A stretch of DNA of 64,000 nucleotides from Aquatica leii (Eukaryota > Arthropoda > Insecta > Coleoptera > Lampyridae). Under the pieces are notes generated by a model. That model did no database searches, had not been told where the DNA came from, and was given only the letters and a program-made list of their open reading frames with translations. Of the stretch, positions 1 to 10,229 are shown one piece after another (position 1 is the first letter of the stretch; every line of letters starts with the position of its first letter). The translations under genes and the position numbers were made by a program. The DNA lies in NCBI GenBank assembly GCA_035610365.1, contig CM069432.1, positions 84,200,520 to 84,264,519 of the forward strand, in the 5' to 3' direction.

Positions 1-17
1 AAAAATACATTTTACAA

Positions 18-978
18 TTACACGTTATAAATAAATCTATAAAAAATACTCAAAAAGTAATAACTTAATACGCTGCGTTTGCGCAACGTTGGGAAGAACA
101 CTAAAATCAAGTTTTCATGATATTGCTTGAAGCATGTAACATGAAGATACACTTTACATTTTTCGCAGTGCTTAATAGTCTTACTTTTGCGCAATTTACA
201 TCTTCTTCTAACTTTATGTTCAGACACAGCAATAATGTTAATTTATTATATTGAGTAACCACATTAGGTTAAGGAATGACTCTTTTGACATATCGTCGTA
301 AGCAGTCTTTTCTAAATTTACTTATGCTTTTTACACTTTCAATAGGACAATAGTTAGTTCTATTGCCTCTTATTGTCCCAGTAGCAAAAACTCCTTTATT
401 TTTAAGTAAACAAATAATTTGTACGACGAAAAAAAATTGTCAAAAAATATCCTAGGATTGAAAGGATTTGAAATAATTTCAAGTAAATCTACTACTATTT
501 TTCCGCCAAATCCAAGCACACTCTTAGCGTTCTTTGGCTGTACTCCTCCATATGGTATGGCTTTAAATAAATATACATCAGCAAAACAAATACTGGTGTA
601 ATTTGCAGCCGAATCGGACAAGCTTCCCTTTCATAAACATTTTACAGGAATACTTTCCAAAATATGGCACCATTTGTTTATCAATTGATAAATTATGTAA
701 AAAAACACCCCATTGTAAATTTTTTTGTTCATTTTGTTTAGAAATGGTCGAACTTTTGCAAACTTGTCGTTTTTATCAAGTAAACTGTTATCACATTAGT
801 ATAAGTTTCTTTTGATATTTTGAAATTTATTTCTGCTCATACACTTTTTAACCACATTTATCTTACCTTTGTTTCCATCCTGTGACCAGTTCATGGAAAT
901 TTGTGGTAACGTATGGTATCCAGAAAATAACATGATTATACAGATCTTCCCAATGATGCGTAAACGCAACATAAACAT
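18..978 (-). pseudogene. piggyBac-type transposase remnant (broken)
   Basis: Three reading-frame pieces on the minus strand follow the order of a piggyBac (DDE_Tnp_1_7) transposase. An N-proximal piece ending in MSRNKFQNIKRNL lies at 796-978. The first catalytic-Asp block (SIDKQMVPYFGKYSCKMF) is readable near 620-740. An FFDNFFSSYKL block lies at 370-621. The C-terminal Cys-rich finger (CEKCKVYLHVTCFKQYH) lies at 18-227. The family excises and inserts DNA at TTAA using three Asp residues. Frameshifts separate the pieces and the part between the second Asp and the Cys finger is mostly missing, so this copy is dead. The 5' terminus is recognised at 1277, which fixes the orientation. The left end is not found, either lost or outside the window. 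Confidence 0.85.
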
Positions 979-1244
979 TTATTAATGATTGTACTTTTAC
1001 TGATAAAGGCATTTAAATATTTTACACGCATAAAACATACCGATGAGTCTTGAGAATTAAACTTTATAGAAAGTTTACAAAAATATTATACGCCAAGTAT
1101 TTTATTAAATAAAATGTACTACTAAGAATTAATGCTTTGATTAAAATTATGTTTTGGTAACAAGAATATAAGCATTTCTAAATGACATTCAAAGCTTTTC
1201 ATTTAAAAGATATTTAGACAACAAAAAAACAATTATTAAGTACA

Positions 1245-1281
1245 TGAGGCGTTAACGCAACGTTAGGAGGGAATGGGTTAA
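1245..1281 (-). repeat. piggyBac 5' terminal repeat abutting TTAA
   Basis: Read on the minus strand, TTAA (1278-1281) is followed directly by CCCATTCCCTCC and then AACGTTGCGTTAACGC. A TTAA target followed by CCC is the standard start of piggyBac-type ends. The inner AACGTTGCG motif recurs, in related form, near 75-95 and 957-970. The end lies about 300 bp upstream of the transposase remnant, as expected. Confidence 0.7.
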
Positions 1282-1319
1282 ATCACAATTAAGAATTACG
1301 TCAAAGTTAATTCTATTAA

Positions 1320-1860
1320 ACTAATGACATATAGGACTTCTTTTTAAATCCTTCTTTTGCTTAGAACAATCTATAACTGCGATTGGAGCATTCCTTTTAA
1401 ATTCTTCTGGTGTGAATATCGGCGGGAAGATATATCTAATAATCTTGAATTGCTTATTGGAAACCAACCACCGTTTTCAAGAGCTTTGCTTTCTTATTTA
1501 TTGTACGACACATAACCTTTTAGAACAGATATAATTCCCAAATTTTTAACGCGATCAATAACTTCTCCAGAAACTTTGAAATTAATCTCGTCAAGTAAAA
1601 ATACCCATATTAACAAATTGAATATTGGGTGTTTGAATCTTTGCGTTCTTATCATCATATGTTTCTACTTTTCCTTGTAGTACATGAAGAGAGCTATACC
1701 AAGGTAACGTATATAATTCTTGTTGTATAGAAGTTTTGATTTCATCGTTGTTGTTAAAAGAACTTGATGCATAAGGTAGATGACTACGTTTTTCTGCATA
1801 CGCAATTGTGGTATCAAAAACTGATGGTTTCTTTACTTTTAAAATGTCATAATTTTTTTA
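1320..1860 (-). pseudogene. Polinton/Maverick-associated structural (capsid-like) protein, decayed
   Basis: Minus-strand translation in two frames gives a recognisable protein with SSFNNNDEIKTSIQQE, then LYTLPWYSS and a short ..LQGKVE.., then IQFVNMG, then GEVIDRVKNLGIISVLKGYV and ESKALENGGW. This block order is what I recall from an uncharacterised protein multiplied in arthropod and cnidarian genomes next to Polinton/Maverick (adintovirus-like) integrases, probably a virion structural protein. At least one frameshift (near 1590) and stops interrupt it. The family assignment is from memory and the capsid role is inferred. It lies downstream, in minus-strand order, of another candidate structural gene. 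Confidence 0.5.
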
Positions 1861-2036
1861 CGTTCGTAATTTTAGTCTTAAATATTTAAGAAATTTTTGG
1901 TTTTTCCGTGTTAAGCGATTGATTTTAGCAGACCGACTAAAAAGTTTAATTTCTTTTTTTTTGTTTATATACTTTTTTATTGTCTTGGTAATGTTGATAT
2001 GTTTACTCCAATTTTTATTTTTATTAAACACGATTC

Positions 2037-2590
2037 TTAATGTAATGGTTTATTGTATTTTCTAAGATGCAGTCTAACTGTTATTACCGCTCTTCTAAAA
2101 TCGACTAAATTTTGATCTTGATTCGTTATTTTTAAAGTAATTTCATTTATTTGCTTCGTGTAAATCAGTAAATAAATTATGTTAGTTGGAGTTTCAATAA
2201 TTTTATATCCTTGTGGGACAGTAGAAAACAACTCATGAATCACATGTACAAGATTGCCGTTTCTGAATAAACAGGTGTTTTGGTTTTTTTGTCCTTTTAA
2301 TGATTTTACAGCAGTAATAACCGCACTAATAGCATCTTTAGCGTTTAAAATTTTCTTTCTTTTAATGCAGATTTAGCACTTTTTATTAAATCATGAAATT
2401 TTAATTCTTTTCTATGTTTTCTTTTGACACTCCTTGTTTTTATACGAAGAAGATTAGTGCCAGTATGATAACTCATACCAAGTTTTATTTTAGCTTTCAT
2501 AGCTAAATATAATGGAACCCCTAGACTGTACAAATTATTATTTAAAAACACTACTGTAACGTATTTTGAAAGAGATTTGCATATAAACAA
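2037..2590 (-). pseudogene. second Polinton-like protein remnant (small structural type)
   Basis: Two open pieces, 2345-2590 and 2037-2243, lie in tandem on the minus strand. The first is basic, with KRKHRKELKFHDLIKSAKSA, reminiscent of small core-type proteins of Polintons. The second ends with ITLKITNQDQNLVDFRRA and VRLHLR, a C-terminal pattern seen in Polinton-associated structural proteins. The two pieces are separated by a frame break around 2250-2340. Orientation and position, just upstream of the capsid-like remnant, suit one transcription block. I cannot give a firm product. The alternative is chance ORFs in AT-rich DNA, but the repeated family-like wording argues against that. Confidence 0.35.
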
Positions 2591-2746
2591 AGAATGCTTG
2601 CCGAAGTAACTTTGATCCTAATGGTCACATACAAAGAACACAATTTGACAAATATCAATCTATTTTTGTTCATCAATATTTTGTACAGTTTAGGTACTTA
2701 GAAACACCAAAAAGATTAAAAAAATATTAGGAAACGGAATCGAAAG

Positions 2747-2850
2747 CAATTTATCGAATGACAATTGACCGAATACAATTTATCGAAAAACAATTTAACG
2801 AAAAATCAAATTATCGAATAAGCAGTTTATCGAATGACAATTGACTGAAT
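2747..2850. repeat. degenerate short tandem repeat (CAATTTATCGAA type), probable MULE end
   Basis: About eight variants of CAATTTATCGAA or CAATTGACCGAAT follow one another. Two near-identical 28-bp copies (TTTATCGAATGACAATTGAC core) lie about 70 bp apart. The array ends about 90 bp downstream of the MULE stop codon. Weak inverted counterparts (GATAAATTGTCGAT) occur at about 4336-4350, beyond the MULE start. It is best read as the terminal repeat region of the MULE. Confidence 0.5.
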
Positions 2851-2939
2851 GGTTTCCCTCTTTTTTGCCATTTTTAAGTTTTATTTACTTTTTTTGTATT
2901 TATAAATTTTTTCTTCTATGGAATCTAATTTAATTATTT

Positions 2940-4212
2940 TAATGAGCAGTATTATGTGTGATGCCACGCATGTTATTGGCGTCAAAGTTTTCAGCAAGTT
3001 GTTTGATTTTCTGAGCACAGTCTCTGTACTTTTTACGAGTACTACTTGTTTCTTGTCCGGCTAGATATTGTTCGATTCTCAATTCGTAAAGCCCTTAGTC
3101 TCTCTGGATTGCTTCAATAAATTTCCAGATATTCAGATGATTTGCTGAAATTTGTTGTTCGAAACCTCGATGCTAACCTTCTGCATAATTGTTGGTTTTT
3201 GGTAAACCTTCAACTGCTGCATCAAAGCAATTCCATAAAATATGTAAAAACCGAGGTTCACGGCGACGTTGGCGTTGCTGTGGACGCCCTATTCACGTAT
3301 CTTCAAAATAATCGACAATTGGTTGTAACTCTGGTGGCAGAATATCGTCATCGCACAACATCTCAAAAGCTTCGACCACATACTGCGTAGGAATAAATGC
3401 TGTGGCAGAAAGTAATCTCACTTTCAAGGCAAAATCTGCATCTGTTTTGTATCTTGCTTTCAGATAAACGCAATGGCAAAAATGGAAAAAATAACCACGA
3501 TGCGTCGATTGCGGGAATGCACTCACCATTGCATTGATCATGGCAGGTTCAAAATCAGTCATAATGGTTGATGGTCCTAGTAAGGGTTGTAATTCCTTCA
3601 TCTCCTGTAATAATCGGTGGTATGTTTCTTCTCTTTTGTCTAGTAGAAGGGCATTGATCAATGGTATAAAATTATTTTACTTTCATCCATGAATGGTAAA
3701 CAATTGGGTGTGGCACAGTTTTAAAAGTACCGTCGGCATAACAATAATCCGACTCTGTTAGGAGATGAAGATTTCGTCTCGTACTAAACATTAAAATGCG
3801 ATCTTCCGCGGGACCGGAATCAAATAAAAGAAACGGATCCCCACGTTTGGTGTAAACTCTTCAGGAAAAATAATATTTGGCGAATACTTCTTATTGTCTT
3901 TTTCATAACATCTACTTTTGGAAGTTGAGTATTTCTAGCACTGTCACGGATGTTATTCATAACTTTACTTGCCTCTACATGTGCTGCATCGGCAGCATGA
4001 TTATGATTATCACTGTTTTTAGTTACTTGATCTTCGACTGTGATAACACGTCTACCACATTTTGTTTTTTTGTAATTTTCACATCTCCAGTAAATTGTGG
4101 TATCAACTTTTCTATTTTGATAATATAAGTGACCATCCACGTTTAATTTTTTCTTGTCCTTTTTACTATTTATAAACACTAACGGCATTTTTAAATTTTT
4201 GTTGCGCTTCAC
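2940..4212 (-). pseudogene. FLYWCH-finger MULE transposase, nearly full length, broken
   Basis: The minus-strand reading starts with a FLYWCH zinc finger (GHLYYQNRKVDTTIYWRCE, then CGRRVITVEDQ and HNHAAD) at 4212-3820. It continues as a Mutator-like (MULE) transposase: RRNLHLLTESDYCYADGTFK, HALLLDK-like residues, TIMTDFEPAMINA with a catalytic Asp, then FHFCHCVYLKA. The C-terminal block (WNCFDAAVEGLPKTNNYAEG, IEQYLAGQETSSTRKKYRDC) runs to the stop at 2940. The length of about 420 codons matches the family. The breaks are a frameshift near 3830, stops near 3665 and 3292, a Trp-to-stop change in the AEGWHRGF region, and another stop near 3090. It sits between two Polinton gene blocks and was most likely inserted there. 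Confidence 0.85.
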
Positions 4213-4429
4213 TGTTGTTGAAAAAGTACAATATGATATACATAAAACAATGCCTAATACAGAAGTTCTTATTCATTCCCATTGGAAAACATAATTGATA
4301 ATTTATCTATAAATCCTAAAAACGTTAAACTAAAGATAAATTGTCGATTTAAATTAGGAGACAAGATATAGTTTGAAGTACGCGATCGCGAAAGTCAAAC
4401 TACTACAGAAAATTTCAAAATGTTATATG

Positions 4430-5326
4430 TTATAATAGTAGTTAAATGTCCTGTTAAAGTAGAAAGTGATTCAGTGTAAAAATGCCTTGACGAAAAGCAA
4501 CAAAAAAATAAGTTCTATGTTCTATATTAAGATATATAGTTTTATCATTGCATAAGCCTGCACGAAGAAATTTTAAAAGGCGTCGGGATATAATGAAAGG
4601 TATTAATGAAACATTGCAAACTGTTTTCAAAACAAAACAACCAATTTAAATACATACTTGTTGTAATTAACTGCTTTTCGAAATATGTATAGACACTCCT
4701 TTAAAATTAAAAAAATTCAAAACATGTTACTGACGCAATGGAAAAGGTATTATCACGTTTAAAGCATTTACCAAAAAACATACAACGAAAGGAAAGATTA
4801 GAATATGAATTAAACTTTAAAAAACATAATGTGGAAACGACTTAGTTTACAGGGTAATTACAAATGGATAAACATATTGGGTGATATTACAAATCTATAC
4901 AATAACATTTTTCATAGTACAATTAAAATGAAACCATCGATGGTTAACAAAAATAACAAAAAATCGACTTTACAATCTGCATACTCACACATAAAAATAG
5001 CAAACAAAAATAAGAAGTTTTCGTCGGGAGATTATGTACGAATTAGCAAACACAGGAATGCATTTAAAAAGGGCTATATTTCTAATTGGTTTAATGAAAT
5101 TTTCATAACTAGAAAAGTTAAACTAACTGACCCAACTACCTATTTGTTTAAAAGGGATGATATTTTAGAAGGTTTTTATGAAAAAGAATTGCAAAAAATT
5201 ATACAACCTTAATTGAAAGCATTTTACGAAAGAAAGAATTCTTTAAAGGTACTACAATGTATGTAAAGTAAAGGCTTTGATGAAACTCACAACAGCTGGA
5301 TAAGAAAAACAGTATTGCATAAATAA
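4430..5326 (+). pseudogene. Polinton/Maverick integrase with C-terminal chromodomain, broken
   Basis: The plus-strand pieces match the retroviral-type integrase of Polinton/Maverick elements (the family of the C. elegans transposon-derived protein F54H12.3). HKPARRNFKRRRDIMKGINE is at about 4550-4615. ILVVINCFSKYVWT-like residues and a VTDAMEKVLS block follow at about 4655-4760. There is then a deletion over the rest of the core. A long C-terminal ORF spans 4829-5212, with HSTIKMKPSMVNK, GDYVRISKHRNAFKKGY and LEGFYEKELQK. After that ORF, GFDETHNSWIRK (about 5272-5310) looks like the tail of a chromodomain. Integrase normally inserts the excised linear element. Stops and the core deletion make this copy inactive. 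Confidence 0.8.
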
Positions 5327-5679
5327 GAATAAATCAAACTAAAATACATTGTTTAATTCAAATCAAAATTATATAATCTTTCCTTCTCTTTTTTCGTTCA
5401 AAACAAATAAAAGTTATTAGAATACTAATATTACATCATCACAAATGTTACCTTCATATACACACAATAACATCCTCACCAAAAACATCCACCATCACTA
5501 CGATCTTCACCGATTGACCTACATTTGACCATAACCAAAATGAAACGAGTCTTAGGATATTTTACGATTCTCCCATCACCAATACGATTTCTCTATACCT
5601 TCTCTACCAAATATATACGATCTTCCACCGATCTTACCCGAGTAAGGCAAATGTAACAATTTAGGTTTGCGCGAGTTTT

Positions 5680-6280
5680 ATTTTTTTTAACACGCTTTTA
5701 TTAGTTCGGGATGTATGTATGTATGTATGCATGTATGTATGTATGTATGTAACGGAATCTTTAAGCTTAATTTTCAGCGGTTTCCAGGTGTTTGATTAAC
5801 TTGAAACTTTGCATGCGTTTCACGGACCGATGGCAATGCAATAATTCATTAAAAAGTTTTTATTATCCTAATTAGGATCGTCAGGATTAATTGATTTCTT
5901 TAGGGATCCTCTGCATGAGAGTGACAAAGACAGAGCGCGTGAACTGCGCAGGTGTGCATCTCGACAAAGCCTATCGCGTTTAAACCGTTCCAGTGTATTT
6001 CACTATTACCACTTCGTGTCGGAGCAGGTAATTTGCGCGCCCGCTGCCTGCCTTGGATGTGATAGCGGTTTCTCAGGTTCCCTCCCCGAGAAACAAGGTC
6101 TTACTGTCGATAACTACTGTTTCCAATACGTTTTTAGTTCGTAAGATATTTCATAATCACATGTCCGCAAAAATTGATTATTGATAAAAAGTAATTAAAA
6201 TACGGAAAATAACTGATAGTTTAGAAAATTGAAAAAACACGCTTTTATAGGTACCCGAACTAAAAAATAGAAAATAAATA
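5680..6280. repeat. unclassified repeat with recurring ACACGCTTTTAT...GAACTAAAAA motif
   Basis: No ORF is supported here. ACACGCTTTTATTAGTTCGG at 5690 recurs as ACACGCTTTTATAGGTACCC + GAACTAAAAA near 6236-6268, and again in diverged form at 6304-6335 and, inverted, at 6955-6990. The middle (about 5890-6120) is less AT-rich, with a unique-looking stretch around GAGTGACAAAGACAGAGCGC. It is probably a non-autonomous element or two overlapping copies. I do not recognise the family. Confidence 0.45.
5711..5750. repeat. (ATGT)n microsatellite
   Basis: Ten ATGT-type tetranucleotide units in a row with one T-to-C change (GCATG). It directly follows an AACACGCTTTTATTAGTTCG motif that recurs in the next kilobase. 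Confidence 0.95.
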
Positions 6281-7007
6281 ATAGTTTAAAAAAAAACTAA
6301 AAAAACACGGTTTTATAAATAACCAAACTAAAAAGAAGAAAATAATTTATAATTACAAACAAAATTATTAAATTCAGAGCAATAATATATAATTATAAAC
6401 AAAATCACTAAATTCAGAGTTAAAAGCGTGGGGTGCATCTATAATCATTGTTACAATTATTCTAAAGGCAGCTATAAGGGGAGAGTTATGAAAATATAGA
6501 AAAATCTTACAAATAACAGTTTCACTGAATAATGCCTCGCCAAGTACACATTAAACTATTGTTACAAACAATGATAAATTTATTTCTGTGAACACAAAAT
6601 ATAAAAAAATAAAAACCTCTGATCTTTACAAAAAAATTATTAGATTTAACAAAAACAGTGCAGCTGTAGAATATCTCGTCACGTATGTATTCAAACGTCG
6701 TGTTTAGTGACAGTATCATGTATATCAGTCAAATGACAAATTGACAGCAATAGTCGAACTGAATACATGTTAAAACAATGATTGATATAATTAATTACAA
6801 AAAAAAATAACAGATACTTGGCGCGAAAGACTACCGTGTATCCGGATGCACCCCACGCTTTTAACTCTGAATTTAGTGATTTTGTTTATAATTATATATT
6901 ATTGCTCTGAATTTAATAATTTTGTTTGTAATTATAAATTATTTTCTTCTTTTTAGTTCGGTTATTTATAAAAGCGTGTTTTTTTAGTTTTTTTTTAAAC
7001 TATTATT
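6280..7007. repeat. foldback element: ~160-bp inverted arms around ~407-bp loop
   Basis: Left arm 6280-6438 and right arm 6846-7007 are inverted copies matching almost base for base, from GGGTGCAT/ATGCACCC at the inner edge to AATAATAGTTTAAA at the outer edge. Each arm also holds a direct repeat of AAACAAAAT.A.TAAATTCAGAG. The loop has no credible gene. It resembles a MITE or foldback element. No clear target duplication was found. Confidence 0.8.
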
Positions 7008-7214
7008 GTTATTACAATTAATTTGTTTGACAATTGTATCAATAGTCGTCATAATAATTCTATTGTTGTCCATAGATACATTAAAATCTCATAAAAGCAA
7101 CTATTGCTAATCTTTGCTTTTATCTTAAGAAATTTACTTTCAGCTTAAGCAAAAGTAATCTCTTCTAATAGTTATAAAGCCAAATTCGGTTCTGTAGTTA
7201 TAATTTTTATTTTT

Positions 7215-7870
7215 CCTGTTGTTATTTTTCTTTGAGATATTTTATGGACATGAAATCTACATATTAAAGGTTTTGCCTATGGAAAGCATTCTTTAAGTAT
7301 ATCTGTTTTATTCTAGTTTTTATCAGCCATTACGCATTTAAAGTATTTTAACATCAATTTTAATAAATTTATCATGAAAACATCTTCAGAAACTAATATA
7401 CCAGCACAAATTGATTTTTTCTATTACCATCGTCTACCTAAATTAAATATACTGGAATCCGTATCTTTAACAGCTTGTATGTAGATCCAATACCTAATAT
7501 TTCTGGATATGCCTAAACTGCAATTTTTATCACAGGAGTGCAAAATAGCAGCCTTTTAAACTGATCATGTTTATCAATCAGCAAATGACACTCTGATTCT
7601 AAAATTGCACATATTATTTTTATTATTTTATATTCTAGACAGTTTTAACATCTTACCAAATTTATTATTGACCTTTTCGAAAACAGCTTCAATGTTGTTT
7701 TTATAGTGTTATCTTCTTTTTTGTGCGAGATTATAGAGATCCTTCAATCTGATCAATCAAGTTTTTTTGGTGTGGTAAATAAGCAAATAAATACTTATCA
7801 AATAGATGGTTGTGAGTATTGTTGATTTCAGTGACTTTTAATTTATTTTCATTTTGAGCTGCCGTTAACG
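7215..7870 (-). pseudogene. ZSWIM3/MULE-type transposase remnant
   Basis: Minus-strand pieces read LKVTEINNTHNHLFDKY and a ...LPHQKNLIDQIE.. block. After a degraded stretch come GSTYKLLKIRIPVYLI, VDDGNRKNQFVLVYLVSEDV, VMADK, and ECFP.AKPLICRFHVHKIS. This is the order of the ZSWIM1/ZSWIM3-like family (MULE transposase fold plus SWIM finger): an N-terminal FAR1-like part, then the D-containing DATYKL and VMADKD blocks. Many stops and frameshifts are present and the C-terminal SWIM finger is missing. It is an old TE relic or, less likely, a decayed host paralogue. Confidence 0.65.
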
Positions 7871-7879
7871 TTATATTCG

Positions 7880-8300
7880 CCAAACAATGTAACATATTAT
7901 TGTGTTTATTAATTACCTACATAATTAAGCAGGTAATTACAGACGATAACCAAAAAGATCGAGAGCATAAATAAAAACAAAGTGCATTTTTAACGTTTTT
8001 ATTGTGTATCATTATTAATGTAATTTACTTACGAAGATTTTTTATATGTTCTGATGGTTACACGTTTGTTTTAAGTGTAGTATAAGTTGCCGATACTTCT
8101 GATATTTTAGTACCTGCTTATATTTGTACTTGGACTAAATTTAATCACTGTGATGCTATCAACTTATCTCATAATTGTTATTGATTCAAATTTTAATCTA
8201 ATCATCATTCTAAAGTAATTAAAGTGCAATTGTTGTTAACGATTTAGTTTCTTTCTTTGTTTCCTCCAGTTTTACGAATCTTAACAATTTTGTACAAGTT
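7880..8300. other. no gene seen
   Basis: AT-rich sequence without a supportable ORF or repeat. The same holds for about 7010-7200. Confidence 0.5.
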
Positions 8301-8319
8301 TCGAGCCTCTTGTGCTGAT

Positions 8320-8505
8320 CTAGCAGGAGCTATTTCTGCAAAGAACAAAAGATCTGGCGCCCTTTAAAATAAAGTAACTTGAATCTCCCTTCTCTCGGAC
8401 AGGTATGGTTTCAATCCTACAGTGAGTTGGCCGTGCAGGTTCGTAAACTACTAGAAGCTTGTAGCATCTGTACGGCGAAAAGATAGAGTTAAACTCCTCC
8501 TTCAA
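8320..8505 (-). CDS. small hypothetical ORF (61 codons), possible exon
   Basis: Open minus-strand frame with normal-looking composition (FSPYRCYKLLVVYEPARP, then CRIETIPVREKGDSSYF) rather than the Lys/Asn/Phe pattern of chance AT-rich ORFs. No family recognised. Its 8467-8489 segment is a perfect inverted copy of 9103-9125 inside the DUF4806-type gene, in a different reading frame. The two stretches therefore share ancestry at DNA level. It could be an exon or a piece of a duplicated gene. Confidence 0.25.
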   Translation of the reverse strand: MKEEFNSIFSPYRCYKLLVVYEPARPTHCRIETIPVREKGDSSYFILKGARSFVLCRNSSC

Positions 8506-9105
8506 TTTTGTATGATAATTTAAACCAATGTATAAAGAGACAAGTTTACACGGCTCAAATTAGTCAAAAATTATGTAATGTATAATATAGGCATTAAAGA
8601 TTAAAGTACATAGAAAAACGTATAAATTATAAATTTCTACTTATAACAAATAAATACGTTTACAACTTTATTTGTTAATTTAGTTACACGATTTATTTTT
8701 AAAATTTATTAAATAACACTTGGAGGAAACAACTAAACATTTCAAACGCGTATAAACAAGGGCTTCATTAAATTTTTACTTATTAACAAATTTGACGAAA
8801 TGAAATTATCACATATTTTATGAAAGTTTAAATAACATTCTGTATAAAAAAAAGGATGATTCAGATGAAGAAGTCATCCTCCACACGTCTATACACAAAT
8901 GTCTTTCAAAATATTGAAAAATACTATTTCGTCAAATGAATGGAAATTACAAAAACTTAAAACTGCGAATAAATTAACCAAAATGTCGAACGTTAAACTC
9001 AGGTCAAACTGAAGTATGCCATTTGTTTGTTGTAATACTAACTTGAAAATTGTAACCAATAAAAAATTTTTTTTCAAATTTAGCGCCTATTTGATGGGAG
9101 GGACT

Positions 9106-9877
9106 CTATCTTTTCGCCGTACAGAGAATAGTAGTTTATTTAATCTACCAGGAATAAATTCACTTATAAACAAAGAGGAGTTTCAGAATTTATATAAAAT
9201 ACTTCGTAATAAAAATGATTATATTTGAATGTCATAAAAATAAAAGATGATTACCTCAAAATGTATAATAATCTAACATACACAGTTAATTTCATGTTAG
9301 CTATTCCCTGTACTAACAATTTTGTTCTTATAACTAAAATTTAAAACAATTAAACGTTTTATTATTTTTTCTTTTTAGGTTACCGAGTTATTCAAAATAG
9401 GAGGATCATCCGGTTATAATCTTATTAGGGCGCTGAACCTCATAATAACAGATGATTATACTCTCAGGTACAGCTGGATGGAAAGAGAAGACAACAGGCC
9501 GTTTTCTAAATTAAATATTTCAAAAGCTTTAATTTGTAAGTAAAACAAAAATAATATAAAACTGAAATTGAAAAATTAATCTTTCTGATTTACATGTCAT
9601 CTAATATTTAATTTAATATTGTATACAGCTTAGACGTATAAATCAGTAAAATGGTCGTAATCCATATAAAAAACTGTATTATACAAATTAACATATTTTC
9701 TAATTTAAATTATATATATATATAAATTAATAAAATATATAATTTTTAGGTTCCGTGGAACAAACTGAGTTGTGCAGACCACATAAAGAAACTGAAATTT
9801 TGATCGAAAACTGTGTGAAAAAAGAACCTCCAATAGAAGAAGTACTCTTATTAAAAAAAATATATGAAGTACAATAA
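9106..9877 (+). CDS. DUF4806-domain protein, 3' exons (host-type or multiplied gene)
   Basis: Two exons are well supported. Exon 9379-9535 has acceptor CTTTTTAG and donor GTAAGT. It encodes LFKIGGSSGYNLIRALNL, then LRYSWMEREDNRPFSKL, the glycine and tryptophan core of DUF4806. The final exon 9750-9877 joins in frame (split Cys codon) and ends ..EEVLLLKKIYEVQ before a stop overlapping an AATAAA. An upstream open stretch around 9106-9228 (LPGINSLINKEEFQNLYKIL) fits the N-terminal helix of the same domain. However, its splice to 9379 is not clean, since the frame closes at 9229. DUF4806 has no known biochemical function and is often multi-copy in arthropods. The 5' end is not identified. This is the best non-TE gene candidate in the window. 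Confidence 0.65.
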
Positions 9878-9880
9878 AAA
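9872..9880 (+). promoter_or_regulatory. polyadenylation signal AATAAA at gene end
   Basis: AATAAA overlaps the stop codon of the DUF4806-type gene (stop 9875-9877). A T/G-rich stretch, GTGTTTTATATTTAG, follows within 20 bases. Confidence 0.45.
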
Positions 9881-10004
9881 AGTGTTTTATATTTAGTGTT
9901 TTATTGCATGTGCAGTTTTGACCAAAATATTTTTTGTTCTAAACCTGTTCTGAGGAGATATCCTAAAGTCTAAGTAAAATGTTTTCAAGACGTACAGTTT
10001 ATTA

Positions 10005-10125
10005 ATATTTGACGTCTTCAATATGTTTTAATGATGTCTAAAGATGTAATGCGATCTCTGCTAGATGTCTTGAATATCTTGACTTGACATCTCTGAGATG
10101 TATTTAAGATGTCTATGTGCTGTTA
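10005..10125. repeat. irregular array of GATGTCT / AGATGTC words
   Basis: GACGTCTT, GATGTCTA, AGATGTAA, AGATGTCTTG, GACATCTC, AGATGTAT and AGATGTCTATG occur within about 120 bases, mostly in one orientation. Spacing is irregular, so this is not a simple tandem repeat. It lies between the DUF4806-type gene and a GC-rich terminal repeat. It may be the edge of an unrecognised element. Confidence 0.5.
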
Positions 10126-10229
10126 GGGTGTGCTACAAGAGAATAAATAATCTAAAAAATATATTCAAAGCTGTTTCTGGTATTTTGGCAGGCGAAAACC
10201 TAACTTTATCATACAACATTTTACAGGTT

